Below are positions 61,408-64,000 of a stretch of 64,000 nt of DNA, in pieces; position 1 is the first letter of the stretch; the number at the start of each line of letters is the position of its first letter. Under the pieces are notes generated by a model that saw only the letters and a program-made list of their open reading frames with translations, did not search any database and had not been told where the DNA came from. A program made the position numbers and the translations under genes. The DNA is from Planococcus liqunii (lineage in GTDB: Bacteria > Bacillota > Bacilli > Bacillales_A > Planococcaceae): contig NZ_CP129238.1 of NCBI RefSeq assembly GCF_030413595.1, positions 3,472,001-3,536,000 of the forward strand, read 5' to 3'.

Positions 61408-61571
61408 TGCCCTCCACCTCCGCATATTGAAAGTGAAAATCTGTCTATATTGCTGATTACCCGCTGCCACATCAAAAAAACGCGCATTCATTCACCTGCA
61501 CGCTTCCCCTACTCTTTGTATAGATTTTGTATAATACAATAAGCGATCCATTGCTCTTTTCTGGCTGACAC
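61408..61571. other. Leader region of the DHA2 MFS gene
   Basis: Contains an inverted repeat TTGTATAATACAA (61529-61541) about 120 bases before the MFS start; it could be an operator or a promoter element. No clear -35/-10 pair found. Confidence 0.35.
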
Positions 61572-61593
61572 AAAAAAGCCGGATTTCTCCGGC
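61572..61593 (-). terminator. Terminator after the small membrane protein gene
   Basis: 6-bp stem GCCGGA / TCCGGC with a four-base loop and six T on the minus strand. Confidence 0.8.
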
Positions 61594-61599
61594 CCCGTT

Positions 61600-61851
61600 T
61601 TAAGACAGCGGCAAATGCGTCGTTTTCTGTTTCATGTAATACGCTGCAGCGAAGATGGCGATGGGAACCAAAATGCTGAGCCGGAACCAGATGCCCTGGC
61701 CTCCAAGGAAAATCAGCATCATCGGAACCAATATGGCGGCACCGCTCCACACAAGCGCTTTCCATGAACTTTTCCACAAACCGTAGATAAACAGGATGAC
61801 TGAAGCGATGACCAGTGACCAGAGCAGAATACCCATGACAAAGAGGCCCAT
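61600..61851 (-). CDS. Small three-helix membrane protein
   Basis: 83 residues from ATG 61851, eight bases after GAGGAGG (the frame extends to 61914). Two or three hydrophobic segments (LFVMGILLWSLVIASVILFI, LVWSGAAILVPMMLIFLGG, LSILVPIAIFAAAYYM), a short basic C-terminus. I do not recognise the family. A SigB-like promoter upstream suggests a stress role. Confidence 0.7.
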   Translation of the reverse strand: MGLFVMGILLWSLVIASVILFIYGLWKSSWKALVWSGAAILVPMMLIFLGGQGIWFRLSILVPIAIFAAAYYMKQKTTHLPLS

Positions 61852-61891
61852 CAGCAGTTCCTCCTCAACCATAATGTCTTGCTGCTCTTCT

Positions 61892-61915
61892 ATACCCCTT
61901 TTCCATTTTTTCAAC
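61892..61915 (-). promoter_or_regulatory. SigB-like promoter of the small membrane protein gene
   Basis: Minus strand GTTGAA (61915-61910), 12-base spacer, GGGTAT (61897-61892); the -10 is an exact match. Confidence 0.5.
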
Positions 61916-61930
61916 GCTGCCCAAAATAAA

Positions 61931-61961
61931 AAAACCAGACGCGAACTTTGCGTCTGGTTTT
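61931..61961 (-). terminator. Terminator after the TraB-family gene
   Basis: Perfect 12-bp stem AAAACCAGACGC / GCGTCTGGTTTT. Confidence 0.9.
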
Positions 61962-61967
61962 AGGGAA

Positions 61968-63134
61968 TTATAGATTTTTCAGGAACAACCGGATCACATC
62001 GGCGCTGCCTATAATATTGCCGGCTGCTGTTCCCAGGTTGGTGAGAACGACCACCAAAAGGACCCGTGTGACTTTATTATCCCAGAAGCCTTTCAGCGTA
62101 AAGACATCTCTCGACAATGTTTCAAAATCGCCGACATTCGGGCGTCTCACGTAAGCCTGCATCAGGCCCGAGAACCAACCGGCAGCAAGCAGTGGATGCA
62201 GTGCGCCGACCGGCCCTCCGACAAAGGCGGTCAAAATCGCCAACGGATGGCCAAATGCCAATGCGGCGCCGATTGCGCCAAGTGAAGCGGTCCACAGCAC
62301 CCAACTGATGGTGCCGTCAATGCCCGCTGCCGGGTTGTTGTAAAACGTGATGGCCAGCAGCGCGATTAAAAGAATTGGCAGCGCCCATCCGATAATGGTC
62401 GGCCATTTCGATTTCGGCGGCACTTCGGACAGCGCTTTTAAATCATGGTCGTTATGGATCTCTTTCGTAATCCCCGGCACATGGGCGGCGCCAAGAACAG
62501 CCACCACTTTATCGCCCGGCGCATCTTTGATTTTCTGCGCCAAGTATTGGTCGCGTTCGTCGATCAGCGGTTTTTTCAGCCTCGGAAACGATTGCGTAAA
62601 ATCGTTCAGTACTGCATTCAGCGTATCTTGTGATTTCATTTTTTCCAGGTCTTCCTCGGAAATCGTCTCTTTGCTGAAAATGCTGAAGAACACCGACGTC
62701 AATAGCTGCGCTTTCCCCATAAACCCGATATTGCTCCAAATCCGCGAGAACGTCACTTGGATGTTGCGGTCAGCAAGCACCAGTTCTGCCCCTGTTTCTT
62801 TGGCTGATGCGATTCCCTGAATCATTTCCTGGCCCGGCTTGATACCGAACTGGTCCGCTAAGCGGTTCTGGAACGAAGAAATGGCCAGATTCATCAACAA
62901 CAGGCTCGATTTCTTTTCCTTGATGACTTTGAAAATATCGGTCTCTTTCCATTTGCTGTTTTCCATGACTGACTGATAGCGCTGTGCATCAAGTTCTATG
63001 CAAACCGAATCCGGACGTTCCGTTTCGATGACCTGCTTGACTTGTTCTGCACTTTGGCGCGATACGTGCGCTGTCCCGATGAGGATCAGTTCACGGCCGT
63101 CAAGCTGGATGCGTGTAATATTTTCTTCATGCAT
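61968..63134 (-). CDS. TraB/PrgY-family membrane protein
   Basis: 388 residues. N-terminal TraB domain, about 230 residues, with the GTAHVS motif (LILIGTAHVSRQSAEQVKQV), conserved CIELDAQRY, LVLADRNIQVTF and a second GxxH (VLGAAHVPGI), which are the predicted metal/protease-like residues of the family. Four C-terminal membrane segments follow. The relative PrgY of Enterococcus reduces a plasmid pheromone signal; in organisms without that plasmid the role is unknown. AAGGAAG precedes the ATG. Confidence 0.88.
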   Translation of the reverse strand: MHEENITRIQLDGRELILIGTAHVSRQSAEQVKQVIETERPDSVCIELDAQRYQSVMENSKWKETDIFKVIKEKKSSLLLMNLAISSFQNRLADQFGIKPGQEMIQGIASAKETGAELVLADRNIQVTFSRIWSNIGFMGKAQLLTSVFFSIFSKETISEEDLEKMKSQDTLNAVLNDFTQSFPRLKKPLIDERDQYLAQKIKDAPGDKVVAVLGAAHVPGITKEIHNDHDLKALSEVPPKSKWPTIIGWALPILLIALLAITFYNNPAAGIDGTISWVLWTASLGAIGAALAFGHPLAILTAFVGGPVGALHPLLAAGWFSGLMQAYVRRPNVGDFETLSRDVFTLKGFWDNKVTRVLLVVVLTNLGTAAGNIIGSADVIRLFLKNL

Positions 63135-63267
63135 AAAATTTCTTCCTTCATAGAACTGATTTCTTCCCGCTGTAACGCGAAAAGACTGTCTATTTCAATA
63201 ATGAATCACAACACCAAAAATATCAATGCAGGGCTCTTCGTTTCCCGATTTTTTTCGCAGGAAAGCG

Positions 63268-64000
63268 TCACAGTTCCGGAGCATTGAACGTATCGCCGCC
63301 TTGGATGGTTCCGCTGTCAAACCCTTTATAGAACCAGCGCTTGCGCTGTTCGGAAGTACCGTGTGTAAAACTCTCCGGAACCGCATAACCGCGCGAGCGT
63401 TTCTGGATGGTGTCATCCCCGACAGCACTTGCTGCCGTCAAGGCTTCTTCCAGGTCCCCTTCTTCCAGAAGGTCCATGCCCTGTGCATGGTGCGCCCAGA
63501 CACCGGCGTAGTAATCAGCCTGCAATTCAAGCTTAACCTGCAGTTTATTGTATTCCTCTTCGCTCAGCTGGTTCCGCAGCGGCTGGACTTGTTCCATAAC
63601 ACCCAGTAAATTCTGTACGTGGTGCCCGACTTCATGGGCAATGACATAGGCCATTGCAAAATCGCCCGGCGCCTGGAACTGCTGCTGTAATTCATCGTAG
63701 AAACTTAAGTCGATGTAGAGCTTTTGGTCACCTGGACAATAGAACGGACCGACTGCCGCCCCTGCGGTTCCACAAGCAGATTCCACGCTGCCATTAAAAA
63801 GGACCAATGTCGGTTCGGCATACTCCATGCCCTGCTTCGCAAAAACTTCTGCCCAGACATATTCCGTATCCGCCAGCACCACCGATACAAAATCGGCCAG
63901 TTCCTGCTCCTGCTCGGTTTCTACGTAAGGTTCATTCGACTGCGTGCCAGAACCGGCGCCATCCAGCAGAATGCCCGGGTCGCCTCCAAGAAACGCAAAC
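63268..64000 (-). CDS. YpfJ-type neutral zinc metallopeptidase, 5' end outside window
   Basis: The frame is open from 63268 to the window edge (244 codons plus one base). Sequence at the edge (FAFLGGDPGILLDG) is the end of the glycine-rich membrane linker found in this family. The catalytic AYVIAHEVGHHVQNLLGV holds the HExxH zinc motif. CGTAGAAVGPFYCPGDQKLY has the conserved cysteine pair, and LELQADYYAGVWAH the third zinc ligand region. Predicted membrane-anchored metallopeptidase; substrate unknown. Stop at 63268, 133 bases before the TraB gene. Confidence 0.92.
   Translation of the reverse strand, partial: FAFLGGDPGILLDGAGSGTQSNEPYVETEQEQELADFVSVVLADTEYVWAEVFAKQGMEYAEPTLVLFNGSVESACGTAGAAVGPFYCPGDQKLYIDLSFYDELQQQFQAPGDFAMAYVIAHEVGHHVQNLLGVMEQVQPLRNQLSEEEYNKLQVKLELQADYYAGVWAHHAQGMDLLEEGDLEEALTAASAVGDDTIQKRSRGYAVPESFTHGTSEQRKRWFYKGFDSGTIQGGDTFNAPEL

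Noticed and set aside
53056..61541. TTGTATAATACAA (61529-61541) as a second CarH operator
   Set aside because: It shares only the TGTATAAT half with the 53056-53072 palindrome and resembles a -10 element; the spacing and length of the dyad differ.
1..64000. tRNA, rRNA, prophage or plasmid genes
   Set aside because: None recognised. Apart from the IS3 element there are no integrase, phage or replication genes in the window.

Overview
The window looks like chromosomal DNA from a low-to-moderate GC Gram-positive of the Planococcaceae (Planococcus or Planomicrobium-like). Reasons: AGGAGG-type ribosome binding sites throughout, SigA-type promoters, SigB-like promoters, frequent TTG/GTG starts, a seven-gene Mrp antiporter operon, a TPP-riboswitch thiamine salvage operon, MsmX-type sugar ABC genes, and protein sequences that read as Bacillales orthologues. 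Apart from one IS3-family insertion it is ordinary chromosome. I see no rRNA, tRNA, CRISPR array or prophage. Genus assignment is inference from protein resemblance.

Layout. 1-3255: partial circularly permuted ATP-grasp gene, YtxH-like stress protein, cupin/HD-GYP protein, small exported protein. 3501-9650: glutamate synthase gltB-gltD with a consensus CcpA (cre) site upstream. 9901-13879: recQ, a GXWXG/DUF4334 protein with an SDR, and an XRE regulator. 14285-17327: peptide transporter dtpT, pentapeptide-repeat protein, KdpD-type Usp protein. 17639-23431: mrpABCDEFG. 23531-25651: two DUF1538 membrane proteins followed by a tandem PII protein, behind a SigB-like promoter. 25793-31896: catalase (SigB-like promoter), CDP-glycerol glycerophosphotransferase-like protein, AlaX editing protein, exoA, UMF1-type MFS. 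32157-33122: NERD nuclease-domain protein between two 21-bp-period repeat arrays. 33253-37852: YkuS/YtxH fusion protein and tenA-thiM-thiD-thiE-thiW under a TPP riboswitch. 37890-42535: sugar ABC importer (divergent ATPase; lipoprotein and two permeases). 42732-44549: rlmN, VOC protein, dispersed structured repeat. 44626-48641: two paralogous acetyl-CoA hydrolase/CoA-transferases flanking a LytTR regulator. 49048-52961: three tandem paralogous MFS exporters. 53101-54009: MerR/B12-binding CarH-like regulator with a perfect palindrome over its promoter. 54060-55665: small protein and an AzgA-type purine permease. 55912-58372: second NERD protein and a 20-bp-period array split by an IS3-family element. 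58587-64000: nupC-like transporter, DHA2 MFS, small membrane protein, TraB/PrgY protein and a partial YpfJ-type zinc metallopeptidase.

The observations I rate highest are: (i) the 20-21 bp periodic arrays beside both NERD genes, one of which supplies the NERD stop codon while another is interrupted by an IS whose in-silico removal restores exact 20-bp register; (ii) the DUF1538-DUF1538-PII-PII operon behind a SigB-like promoter; (iii) the CarH-like B12 photoreceptor candidate; (iv) the LytTR regulator between two CoA-transferase copies.
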